Source of the DNA: Heloderma charlesbogerti
Taxonomy: Eukaryota; Chordata; Lepidosauria; Squamata; Helodermatidae
Direction: 5' to 3'
DNA: 64,000 nt
NCBI GenBank assembly: GCA_026122225.1
Contig: JANEZZ010002707.1
Span: forward strand, 248,001-312,000
Position numbers and translations under genes: made by a program. The notes beneath the pieces were generated by a model. The model was not told the DNA's origin. It made no database searches and saw only the letters and a program-made list of their open reading frames with translations. Positions 22,918-32,289 of this stretch are shown here, one piece after another (positions within the stretch are counted from its first letter, which is position 1; each line of letters opens with the position of its first letter).

Positions 22918-23270
22918 TCTTTTATTGCAATGGCGGTGGCGGCAGCCGGTCGAAAGACCGGTTGCCGCTCCCGCCCCGCTCGAGCACCCGCCGAACCCGC
23001 CGCCGGGAGGGACATTCGGCGAAGGTAAGTCCCGTCCCGGGGGGGGTGTGCGGAGGATTTCTCCCCGAAACTTGTTCGGGGGGCCGAACACGTTGGCGCT
23101 CAGCCCCCCGAAGTTTCGGGGAGAAATTCTCCGCCAACCCTAGTCTGGCTTTCTTCCTACAGGTGTCTGAAGACTATTATTGGGCGCTATCAGAGCTGTT
23201 CTCTCCGTTGCAGTGCATGCGCCTACATCCATTGTTACCCCCAACATTACATCTCCCTTCCCCGTAGGAG

Positions 23271-24296
23271 TCAGTTTAAAGCCCTCCTGATGAAGTTCTT
23301 CATGCTGTGGCCAAACACATTCTTCCCATCCTTTGTGAGGTGCAACCCGTCCCTAGCCAACAGCCCATCTTCCTGGAAGTATAGCCCGTGGTCCCAGAAT
23401 CCAAATCTCTCTCGTCGGCACCATCTTCGTAGCCAGTCATTCACCCGGAGTATTTTTCGTTCCCTTTCTATCCCTCTTCTAACTACTGGGAGGATGGATG
23501 AGAAAACTATCTGGGCCCCAAAGTTCTTGAGTTTCCTTCCCAAAGCTTCAAAGTCTGACGTGATCTCTTCGTAGCTCCGCTTGGCGGTATCATTTGTTCC
23601 CACATGGATGAGAAGGAAGGGGTACCTGTCAGTGGGCTTTATGAGTGCAGGCAACCTTTCAGTCACGTCTCTAATCTGTCCTCCCGCGAGACAACATACC
23701 TGGCGAGTCCACGGGTCTTCGTGACATACTTGGGCCTCGATCCCACGCAGCAAGGAGTCTCCCACTACTACCACTCTTCTCTTCTTCTTCTTGCAGGCCT
23801 GGGTTTCATCGCCTCTGTTTGACTGACCTTCAGCCTCTTGCTCACTCTCATGCAAGTTCCCCTGTGATTCTTCCTCTGCAGGCTGTCCTCCAGTCTCATC
23901 CGCAAGTACCTGGAATCGGTTCCACAGCTCCACTGCTTCCACTGGTGCAGAGTGGCGTCTAGTTCTTCTTCTCCTAACTGTCACCCTTTTCCAAGGAGTA
24001 TCCTCTACTCCATTTTTCTTCACCTCAGCATTTCCCACTGCCTCATCTTCCTGTTGCTCTTCAAGCTTCTGGTCTTCCCTTTGCTGCTGTAGTTCCCCCA
24101 TTCTGTCCAAGAACTCTTCGTGTTCTATTATTCCCCAGAGGGTCGACAGTCGCCGCTCCAGTCCACTTACTTTTTCTTCCAGCAGCGTGATCAACTTGCA
24201 CTTGTTGCAGGTGTAGGCCATGTTGTTCTCAGGCAAGAAAACAAACATTGCACACACCTTGCAGGTCACCACCACTGGAGAGTCTTGTCCTTCCAT
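23271..24296 (-). CDS. CR1 ORF1 protein: zinc finger, coiled coil and SGNH esterase domain
   Basis: A 341-codon intact frame from an ATG. CR1-clade ORF1 proteins bind RNA and help LINE ribonucleoprotein assembly; many carry an SGNH-type (GDSL-like) esterase domain. In order: a zinc-binding motif with C12, C15, C30 and C33; a heptad-rich coiled-coil stretch at about 35-85; an acidic then basic linker (VRRRRTRRHS near 107-116); and the esterase at about 172-330. The catalytic blocks are all present: GDS at 179-181, GTND at 233-236 and DGLH at 316-319, so Ser181, Asp316 and His319 could form a triad. The frame stops before the spacer leading to ORF2. It is a transposon gene, not a host gene. Function is inferred from family knowledge, and whether it is expressed is unknown. 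Confidence 0.9.
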   Translation of the reverse strand: MEGQDSPVVVTCKVCAMFVFLPENNMAYTCNKCKLITLLEEKVSGLERRLSTLWGIIEHEEFLDRMGELQQQREDQKLEEQQEDEAVGNAEVKKNGVEDTPWKRVTVRRRRTRRHSAPVEAVELWNRFQVLADETGGQPAEEESQGNLHESEQEAEGQSNRGDETQACKKKKRRVVVVGDSLLRGIEAQVCHEDPWTRQVCCLAGGQIRDVTERLPALIKPTDRYPFLLIHVGTNDTAKRSYEEITSDFEALGRKLKNFGAQIVFSSILPVVRRGIERERKILRVNDWLRRWCRRERFGFWDHGLYFQEDGLLARDGLHLTKDGKNVFGHSMKNFIRRALN

Positions 24297-24603
24297 AGCC
24301 TCTTTTCCCTTTTTGTGTCTAGCTTTGTGATTGTTCTAGACTAGCCTGTGCCTGCTTCTCTACTCAGTAGAGGTTAAAAGCAGAGTCCCACTGGTGTGAA
24401 TGGGAAAAAGTTAGTTAAAAAATTTTTTTAAAAAAATGTTAGGGGCCTCCCCCTTGACCTCCCCTGCCAAACTCCCCTGGCCAACTCCTGTCTGCTCCCC
24501 CTGTTCACTCACTCTGTTCGCTCGCACTCTGGGAGCTTGCCTGCTTCTGTAGTCCCTGGACCAGCTGGAGCAGCTTGCTCTGCTCTGCTCAGCTGGGAGG
24601 CGG

Positions 24604-27119
24604 GAAACATTATTTAAGTGTATGAAGATGCTAGAATGTGCAAGTACAATGCCTCTCTCTTATTTGAAAGGTTTCGCTATAACAAGTAGAATAATTCTAA
24701 AACAGTCCTGCTAATATTTGCAGTCTGAATACTTAAACAATTAAATCCCTCCAGAAATATCGGGGGGGGGGGGAATCAGCTAATAAAAACCAGAGAGTGA
24801 TTCAAAGCACATTCTAACTTGAACAATCTGTGTGATGATTCACTGCAAACACTAACCAGGACCCAGTTCATACATTCATCTTTGCAACACATATCAGCAC
24901 AAAGATGCTCACTTGTAACTGGCTCCCAAACCACATCCATAACAAATAAATGCTTTGATAACATGGGCAGCCTGGGTCATGTGCGTATATTCCACACTAG
25001 CACCAACAGCAAGGCTGAACGGGTGACACTGTTATGAGTAGTATCTACATGTTCTAGGTGATTAATTTTGTGATGTGGGAGCCAGCCACAGGGGAACAGT
25101 TTTGCAATAGCATCCAGAATGCAATGTGAACAAATTGATTATTTTATTATGCAATTTATAGAATGTTCCACATCGAGAGATACTGGAGTGGGGTACAACA
25201 AATTAAAATACTAAATACTAAAACAGAAATTACAAAAAAAAACAGGAATAGGAGCTTAGGACTAAAATACACGTTGCCCTAAGGACATGGCTACCACCAA
25301 CCCACATCTTCCAGTAATGTTCTGTTAACACAGACAAGACATGTGACATCACACAGTGACTGGGTTCACACGATCATGGAGGGGGGAAATAAGCCACAGT
25401 AACTTATTCTCCCACCTCACACACATGCCAGGTGGATTTACATGATTGCCCTCGGCATCGCAGCTTGTTGTTTTGTGTGAACCCAGCTTGTTGCTGTGGG
25501 TAACAAGCCACCCAGAACCCTACAACAGCCCATGGGTTAGGATTAGCTGCAAGGAAATGAATTTTCCCAACAACAAGGTATTGTTTCCTGTTGTAATGCA
25601 AACTATTTTGGGGTGACTTGGTCTTGAATAGGCAATTAAGATCCTTTAGTTTTACAAAACACCTGCTTCTGGTGGGGATAAAACTGCTAGAGCTGGTTTG
25701 TTGATATGGATCAACACAGCTGCCTGAATTTTTGGACTCTTTTTGGGGTCGTGGCTATGGGGACTGTCATTCTGAGCCCTTGCACTTCAAAATTTACCAC
25801 TACAAAAGTGCTGACCCCCTCCCCCAAAACAACAGCCACTGTGGAGCAGGGGCTGAGAGATGCTGAGAGCAATGGTGTTGTATTACAGCTTTGCTATAAC
25901 AATACTATCAGGATATGCAAGGAAGAGGTGGCAGTGGTCACGTAATTAAGCTAGCATGTAGTTTGCCTCTTATACATTAATCTAAAGCAGAGTTTCACTT
26001 GTCCAGAAGAATTATTGTATTCAGCATGAATGATTGTATTCATGATTGTATTAATGGAAAGAAATCACACAGTTGCTGGCATCCAAGAGCTGGACCATGC
26101 TTTTCAAATACTACTCACCGTGAAGGACAAAATACATTCAATGAAGTACTGTCTCTGCACCAAGAGAGAAAGGGAGTGTGTGTGTTGAAGGGGCAGAGGC
26201 CCAATCAAGTGAGTCTTTGAAAAATGTGAAAATGTGGGATGCCTCTAACAAGGATGTGACATATTTAGGCAGTCACTAACACAAGTGGAGTCCTATTGAA
26301 TCCAGAGCCTTGACTGTGCATAAGAGTGCAAGATTCCAAAATATCTCTTGTAGATGTGCTTCACACGATCTGTTTCCTGCACAGATTTATACTTCTTGTT
26401 CACAGCTGGAGTCTTCCAGAGCTGTCTTCAAGCAGGTTGAATAGCTTAGTGAATATGAACTAGTAATATCTGGAGCAATAAAATAGTTTTAGTACTATAT
26501 AAACTAGCAAAGTCTGGGGTCAGAATATTGAATCTTTCTTACAGTGCTACCATATGGAGCCAAGTCACAATCTTGGAATGCATCAAATTTCAAGTATTGA
26601 TTTATTTCTAAAGAGAAATGCTGTTATGCATTTTTAAATTGCCTATAGCGATCAAGCACATTAATCATGCACATGAGCAGTCCTCTCAGCGTATGCAAGA
26701 ACCTCTGTCTCAACACCGACTGCCCAGCTCCACTTTGTAACCCTGCTGTGAAAGGGTATGCGGTGAACTGTTTAGTGTCAGAGGAAATGCATGAGGCTGG
26801 GGTCTCAAGCATGATCCATTCTTCTAGTCCTCTACATTTCACTTGCTCACATGTGAAAGGTAGGAGAATTTTGAATATAAACACTGAAATCTGACATACA
26901 GCAATCTTGCTAATTCAACAGATAAGCTTTAAGGTGTGTCATAGTTTTGTGTTGGTTTAAAGCGATGCAGTTGCTCACACTGTAAATGGTCTGTTAGCTC
27001 ACAACTGATTTACACTTAACTCAGTCAGATCCACAATCCCCCAAAACTGAAAAATGGATTGGAAGATTGACATCTGCACAGTTTTTTACAGCTACCTAAA
27101 TTATTTTACAGCTACCTAT
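24604..27119. other. Intronic stretch without recognised features
   Basis: AT-rich part of MGLL intron 2. A G-run lies near 24,762-24,772. A LINE or SINE tail-like patch may be present near 25,135-25,250. No exon recognised. Confidence 0.4.
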
Positions 27120-27123
27120 CTTA

Positions 27124-27272
27124 GCTCAGCCTTCCCCAACCTGTTGCCCTCCAGATCTGTTCAACTGCAACTCCCATCATCCCCAGCCAGCATGGCAATT
27201 GGCCATGCTGCCTGGGGATGATGGGCATTTCAGTCAAACACATTTGGAAGGCACCAGGTTGGGGAAGGCTCT
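27124..27272. repeat. Palindromic short repeat, family P (copy 2)
   Basis: Ends CAGCCTTCCCCAACCTGTTG and CACCAGGTTGGGGAAGGCT are long inverted repeats. Inside, CAACTCCCATCATCCCCAG faces CTGGGGATGATGGGC. It directly abuts the Harbinger-like MITE at 27,277. Confidence 0.75.
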
Positions 27273-27276
27273 TTAA

Positions 27277-27620
27277 GGGCGCAAACCTATTCAATGCAGG
27301 GCAGCAGCACAGAGGGGATCGTTCCCTCCGCACTTTAGCCGTCCTGCATTTTCTGCTAGACAGCCGATTTTGGCTGTCTAGCCACGAGGGGGCCAAGTGG
27401 GGGAGGAGGCTGCTGTATGACACATTGGATGTGTTGTACAGACATTTCTGCCACCCCCACCCCCAGACACGCCCCTTGTTGGCCCCTCCGCACTCCTCTT
27501 GCGAGCGTGGAGGACAGGGCTGTTCAGTACTGCCTCTGAGGCAGCGCGGAAGTCGGTTCCCGGAAAACAACATATTCTATGGCCATCTAGCCACTGACTA
27601 GCACCCATAGGATTGCTCCC
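27277..27620. mobile_element. Harbinger-like MITE, copy 3 (opposite orientation)
   Basis: Ends are GGGCGCAAACCTATTC and CCATAGGATTGCTCCC, the reverse arrangement of copies 1 and 2. TAA precedes it; the expected matching TAA after it reads TCT, so the duplication has decayed or the end is misplaced. It keeps a hairpin GCTAGACAGCC facing GGCTGTCTAGC (27,355-27,382) and an imperfect one at about 27,413-27,439 corresponding to the 14,162-14,188 hairpin of copy 1. No coding frame. Confidence 0.65.
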
Positions 27621-28654
27621 TCTGCCTATAATCTCTTATTAGGACATAACTCTCACTGAATTCAGTAGGACTTACTTCTCATACATGTATTTAGGTTTAG
27701 TCTGAAACGAATACCATCTATATATGTACATATCAAATTAACATCTTGGACTTCTCTCAGACCTTCTGAAGTGTTAATGGTGGGAACACTATGATATCCT
27801 TATATATTAGTTAGTGAAAAGGCAGTTAAGTGCCCAAACGGAAATGGAGGCTGGATGTCCTGTGCCTAAAGTATCATCTTAATTTGGTGCTTGACATAGA
27901 GCACCACACTAAAGCTACATAAGGCAGACCATACCTCTTTCCTCTATATTAATTAATCTGGAACAACTAAGGGGACATAGTCATAAGATGACACCCCCAG
28001 ATGCATCCAGACTAGAACTTGCTACAGTGAGATGGAAAAATCCCCCTATTATATAATCAAAACTCAGAGAACACTGGAATTCATTTCTGCACCCAAACTG
28101 AAAACAGCAAAGGAAATTAAACCTCATTTGCAGCATAGCTGGCAATTGCTGAACCAAAACATACATGTACACCTTCAGCAATGCCAAAATAACGACTCTA
28201 GTTTAAGCCTCAAGCTGTTATTCGTTTATAGGAGAGCTGTGCTTCATGGGTGTTCTCTTTCAGCAAAGGTAGAGAAATTATAGCACATTTTAAAAGGCAC
28301 TGTGCAAAAGTCTCAACATCCTAAAAACTGCTAATTTTAACTCTGCCTATGCAGCATCCTACAGCTTCTTTACACTGAGGGTGTAATGATAAAGACAGCA
28401 ATAATTATATGAGTAATAATAATGATTATATTTCTGCAGTTATATAAAGAATATACATCCCACTAATTTCAGTTGGAAATATGTGTATGGATGTACACAC
28501 AGCTTCACAAACATCTTAAAAAATATTATTAGTGGTGTACACTTAGTGCATCATTAGTTGTGAACGTCAGTACAGCATAGTGAAATCAGTGAGAAGTGTC
28601 TGCGTGCAACCCTGTATTGGCTGTAATCGTTATAATTATGCCACTTGCACCATG
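27621..28654. other. Intronic stretch, little recognised
   Basis: A decayed family S fold-back may lie at about 27,645-27,705 (CACTGAATTCAGTAGGACTT). Otherwise nothing supported. Confidence 0.4.
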
Positions 28655-28840
28655 CAGTGCGGACAAAGGATGCTGTCTTATATTGAGGCAGACCATTGCT
28701 CAGTACTATCCACTGACTGATAGCAGCTCTCCAGGGTCTGAGAAAAAACTGTCTTTCCCAGTCCTACCTGGAGATACTGAGGGTCGACCCAGCAACCAAC
28801 TACATACAAAGCATAGACTTTACCACTGAGCTACAGCCCT
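28655..28840 (-). mobile_element. tRNA-Ala-like SINE with CR1-type tail
   Basis: On the minus strand the head reads GGGCTGTAGCTCAGTGGTAA, closely like the 5' half of a tRNA-Ala, then the CCAGGTAGGACTGGGAAAGA body and a tail in the region of the complement of GCTGTCTTATATTGAGGCAG. The B-box is degenerate. Other copies lie at 32,026 and 57,834. Confidence 0.75.
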
Positions 28841-29014
28841 TCCCAAAACCTTCTGCTAGGTCTTCTGCTAGGAGTCTGAGATTCTACGCCAGTGTTTGTA
28901 GTGTTATTCCCTTACTTTCGCTAGGCCCACCAAGGCTACAGGACACTGCGATGTCCACTGTGATGCCTACAGCTGGGATAGCCCAAGTGCCTGCTTGCAC
29001 ACTTCCTAGGGCAT

Positions 29015-29080
29015 CTGGACGGCTCCTGGACTAGATGGCCCCTCAGTTTGATCCAGAGGGCTCTTCTCATGTTCTTAGGC
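29015..29080 (+). mobile_element. CR1 3' tail fragment
   Basis: GGACTAGATGGCCCCTCAGT, then GATCCAGAGGGCTCTTCTCA and TGTTCTTAGG, the last bases of the CR1 type that ends in TTATGTTCTTATG repeats. Confidence 0.65.
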
Positions 29081-29754
29081 TTTCCAGCCCCTTGCTTAAA
29101 CAGGAAGGACAACAGAGAAGGGGGAATGGAGGAAATGGCTGAAGCTGAACAGGGGAGGGTGTGGTTCAGTCTAGGGCAGCTGGTGCTGGACCTTAAGAAT
29201 CCAGCTCCAGGACTCTGCAGCTCAGCCCCCCTCACAATGAACACCTAGAAAGCAGCAGGTGCAGCAATAAAAGGTAGTCATTGTGGTGCTACAATTTAAG
29301 TGATTTTAAAATGCAAAACTGCACATGCTCAGAATATTTCTTTCTTTTTTTCCTCATGGTGACCAAATATTTTGTTGTTGCTCTAATGTATCAGGAATAT
29401 AGTAGTTTTAAAGCATGGAATGGCAGGGGAGAGGGAGACATGGTAATGGTGTATTTCACAATGGAAGTAATACACATGGCTATCTAAAGCCACACACATA
29501 TCACCCCCCGGCCAATAAGACCATTAATCTAGGGTGTAAAATTACCTAGCTGCACCACTGCTTGTTCAGCAAGGGGCTCGTGACACTTGAAAATAGCTTT
29601 GCAGCAAAAGGTTAGGAGAGGACCTTGGCTCACTTGTTGGGTATTTATGCGCTTATCTGCTCTCTAAGAATTTTTCTGTGAAACACCTGTCTCTGTGTGT
29701 GGCACGCTGTGGTCTGGATTGCATAGGCTGGTCTGAAAGCTGATGCATTTTTGA

Positions 29755-29948
29755 AATTTTTATTATTGCATTTTTATCCTGCCTTTCCTCCTCTTGAAAG
29801 GAACCTACGGTCCCCCTCCCCTCCATTTTATACTCGCAACAACCCCGAGAGGTGGGTTAGGCTGAGAGTCCATGACTGGCCCAATGTCACCCAGTGAGCT
29901 TCACGGCAGAATGGGGATACTCTAACCACTGCATCACACTGGCTGTCT
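29755..29948 (-). mobile_element. tRNA-headed SINE
   Basis: A minus-strand copy: complement of TCTAACCACTGCATCACACT at the head, the GGTGACATTGGGCCAGTCAT body, and a T-rich tail side at 29,755. It has a short deletion in the B-box region. Confidence 0.8.
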
Positions 29949-30157
29949 ACTGGGTGGATGGTCCTGCTTTGTACCAGTTGGACTAGATAAGCTTTTAGTC
30001 CCTTCCAGTCCTAATCTTTTATTAATACTGTCCTATAGATATGAGAATTCTAGCCAGACTAGCAACAGCAACAAAAGCAAGCTTCTTGAGTACTGTTCTG
30101 TGACCCCAGATGTACTGAGCTTCTGCAATAATGATTGTTTACAGCTGGGTAATTGAT

Positions 30158-30455
30158 GATTGAGCCTCGTGTGGCGCAGAGTGGTAGGCGGCAGTAATCC
30201 AACCGAAACTCTCCCCACGACCTGAGTTCGATCCCAGCAGAAGCTAGTTTTCAGGTAGCCAGCTCAGGTCGACTCAGCCCTCCATCCTTACGAGGTCGGT
30301 AAAATGAGTATCCAGCTTGCTGGTAGTCATGACTGGGGAAGACAATGGCAAACCACCCCACTATGCAGTCTGCCAGGAAAACGCCAAGGAAAAACGGCGT
30401 CCCTCTAGGGGTCAGTAATGACTCAGTGCTTGCACAAGTGGACCCTTTCTTTTAA
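30158..30455 (+). mobile_element. Sauria-type tRNA-derived SINE
   Basis: The head GAGCCTCGTGTGGCGCAGAG and B-box GAGTTCGATCCCAGC mark a tRNA-derived promoter. The body has CAGCTCAGGTCGACTCAGCC and CGAGGTCGGTAAAATGAGTA. The 3' region GGGGTCAGTAATGACTCAGT resembles the end of Bov-B, the LINE thought to mobilise Sauria SINEs (family knowledge). Name assigned from memory of the family. Confidence 0.7.
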
Positions 30456-30767
30456 TCGATTGATTATTCAGGTGAAACTGCACAATTCATCAGCTAAAAA
30501 ATTCTTTAATCTATTAGCGTTTATTCTAATAACCCAGAGCTATATGCAACCTCCTAGGCACAATTGTGAAGGACTTTGTTGGATTCTGAAAATGCAAGTC
30601 CTGAATTTTTTCCAAAGTAAAATTCTGAGTCTTGAGGTTGAAAAAATGGATCAAAAATCAGAGCTCCCACAATGGACAAAACTCCACTATTGACATCAAT
30701 GGGATTTAAGTGTGCTTAGGACTAAAACGTTATGCAAACAGTGGAGGTGTTAAAGGCTATGCTTATA

Positions 30768-30846
30768 CGTACACTTACTTGGGATTAAGTTCCATTCATC
30801 TCAGTAGGATTTACATCTGAGTAGACATGAAAAGGATTGGGCTACC
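30768..30846. repeat. Short palindromic repeat, family S
   Basis: CACTTACTTGGGATTAAGTT with CTCAGTAGGATTTACATCTG and AAAGGATTGGGCT: a partial copy of the fold-back at 35,134. Confidence 0.55.
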
Positions 30847-30939
30847 CATTCCGTTGACTGTAAGGGCACTAATCTGCTTTGAATTGTGCCCACTGGGCAC
30901 AATTTGAATTTCTCACATTTGAGAGCAACATTTCCACTG

Positions 30940-31030
30940 TAGTGGAGAGCCTCTTTGAGTCTGAGGGCCAAAATCAATTTCGGAGAAGCTCTTGGGGGCC
31001 ACATTCTAGTGGTGGGTGGAGCTGAAGACA
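30940..31030. mobile_element. Possible hAT-type fragment
   Basis: GAGAGCCTCTTTGAGTCTGA, GGGCCAAAATCAATTTCGGA and GGGGGCCACATTCTAGTGG resemble the end of a known hAT-derived repeat type; no complete element was delimited. Confidence 0.35.
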
Positions 31031-31113
31031 AAGAAGGTGGGATCAAAGGCAAAAGGGGTGTGTCCGAAACATCCCCCAAATCAGTATATTTTACTTTAAA
31101 GCTCTTACTGCCA

Positions 31114-31935
31114 GGCCCCATCTACATGGTACCGCTTTGACCCCCCACCCCATTGCAACTGTGCAGCAATGTGGCGTCGAATCACCATGCCCTGCGATAC
31201 ACTCACGATGTACTGCGCACTTCCCTATCACACTCGCTGTGCCCTTCTTTTTTTGCGATTATACTGAAATGAGTAGCTGTGCAGTCCCGTGAGTGTGGGG
31301 GTGCGACACTTCAGTGGCTGTTTTGTATTTGAGGGGCTCTGCTGTGTCTTTCCAACCCTTTTAAGGTAAAAATTGGGTGTTTTGTGTTCCTTCATTTCTG
31401 TACCATCAGTTTGTCAGTTCCCCAGCCTGAGACTCTCATAATGGTTCGCACTCATAAGCGTGAGCGCTACGTGCCTAGCCATCGCTCCGAAATGGTGGCT
31501 GGAGCGATGCTGTTCCTGTCCCAAGACACCTCCTGCCCCGCCCTTGGGCACTGAGTCCAAAAGCAACTGTTGCGAAGATACGAAGCTGCAAATATGTGCG
31601 AAAGTGTCATTAAATATGAAAACGCCCCTCTCTAACTGTGGAGCTGTGAAGGGATGGGGGAAGTAAAGGGGTGCCACAGAGTGAAGCAGGCACTATGCAC
31701 ACTTACAACACGCCCACTGCAAAATGCGAAGTCGGTTTGGGGAAGGGAAAGACGGCTCACAAGCATGGGGAAACCCGTAGCAAACAAAAACATTGCAGCA
31801 AAACAACTCCTTGAAACTCCGCATTTTCCAGGCGAAAACCATGGATGGCTGCGAAGTCGTGACTGCGTCATCTATCATGAGGGACCTTGACTCGCACCCG
31901 CCCCGGAGTAAAAGCCAGGTGTAGATGGGCCCCCA
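31114..31935. mobile_element. 820-bp inverted-ended repeat, copy 1
   Basis: Starts GGCCCCATCTACATGG and ends GTGTAGATGGGCCCC, inverted termini of at least 13 bp. The interior is similar over its length to 56,950-57,772; GTGAGTGTGGGGGTGCGACA is identical in both. No transposase frame, so a nonautonomous DNA element is likely. No target duplication was resolved, and the superfamily is not assigned. Confidence 0.7.
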
Positions 31936-32025
31936 GTCACTAAGCCTTAGGAGAGGCATTTCAACCTTTTAGAATGGGGAAAAAACTGCACAAAAGCCAG
32001 GAAATCACTAAATGATCGGTAGTTA

Positions 32026-32203
32026 GGAACATAGGAAGCTGCCTTATACCAAGTCAGACCCTTGGTCCATCTAGCTCAGTATTGTCGACACTGACTGGCA
32101 GCGGCTCTCTGGGGTTTCATGCAGGAGTTTTTCCAGCCCTACCTGGAGACGTTGGGGATTGAACCTGGGACCTTCTGCACACAAAGCACGTGATCTACCA
32201 CTG
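32026..32203 (-). mobile_element. tRNA-Ala-like SINE with CR1-type tail
   Basis: Low-coordinate end AACATAGGAAGCTGCCTTAT with AAGTCAGACCCTTGGTCCAT is the complement of a CR1-like tail. The high-coordinate side carries the complement of a B-box-like GGTCCCAGGTTCAATCCC and the remains of the tRNA head. Confidence 0.75.
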
Positions 32204-32289
32204 GGGTGGGGGAAAGAGACATGGCCACCTGTGAATACTGGAGGGCCAGAACGAGACCCCAGGAAGGCTGGATTTGGCCCCCAGGCTGG

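Larger units (their letters stand above)
22275..23142. mobile_element. hAT-like MITE with giant palindrome, nested in CR1 (element C)
   Basis: An 868-bp element between perfect 8-bp duplications GTCTGGCT (22,267-22,274 and 23,143-23,150). Ends are TAGGGGTGG and CCAACCCTA. CR1 sequence is interrupted exactly here and resumes with TTCTTCC, so the insertion postdates the CR1. No transposase frame. Left arm: GC-rich with a 3-unit tandem repeat. Centre: a roughly 420-bp palindrome. Right arm: GC-rich with AAGGTAAGT at 23,022-23,030. It shares end type and palindrome motif with element A at 878-1530. Confidence 0.9.
19401..24603 (-). mobile_element. Near full-length CR1 LINE in MGLL intron 2
   Basis: Reading on the minus strand there is a 5' untranslated region (about 24,603-24,297), ORF1, ORF2 and a 3' end made of ATTCTATGATTCTATGA repeats at about 19,401-19,425. 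Subtracting the nested 868-bp MITE and its duplicated 8 bp leaves about 4.3 kb, close to the length of a complete CR1. ORF1 is intact, while ORF2 is broken by a frameshift, a premature stop and the MITE insertion just upstream. It lies in the transcribed orientation of MGLL. The subfamily is close to the copy at 58,860-59,948. Confidence 0.92.

Noticed and set aside
28655..28840. tRNA-Ala gene
   Set aside because: Only the 5' half resembles a tRNA; the sequence continues into a SINE body and CR1-like tail, and the B-box is degenerate.
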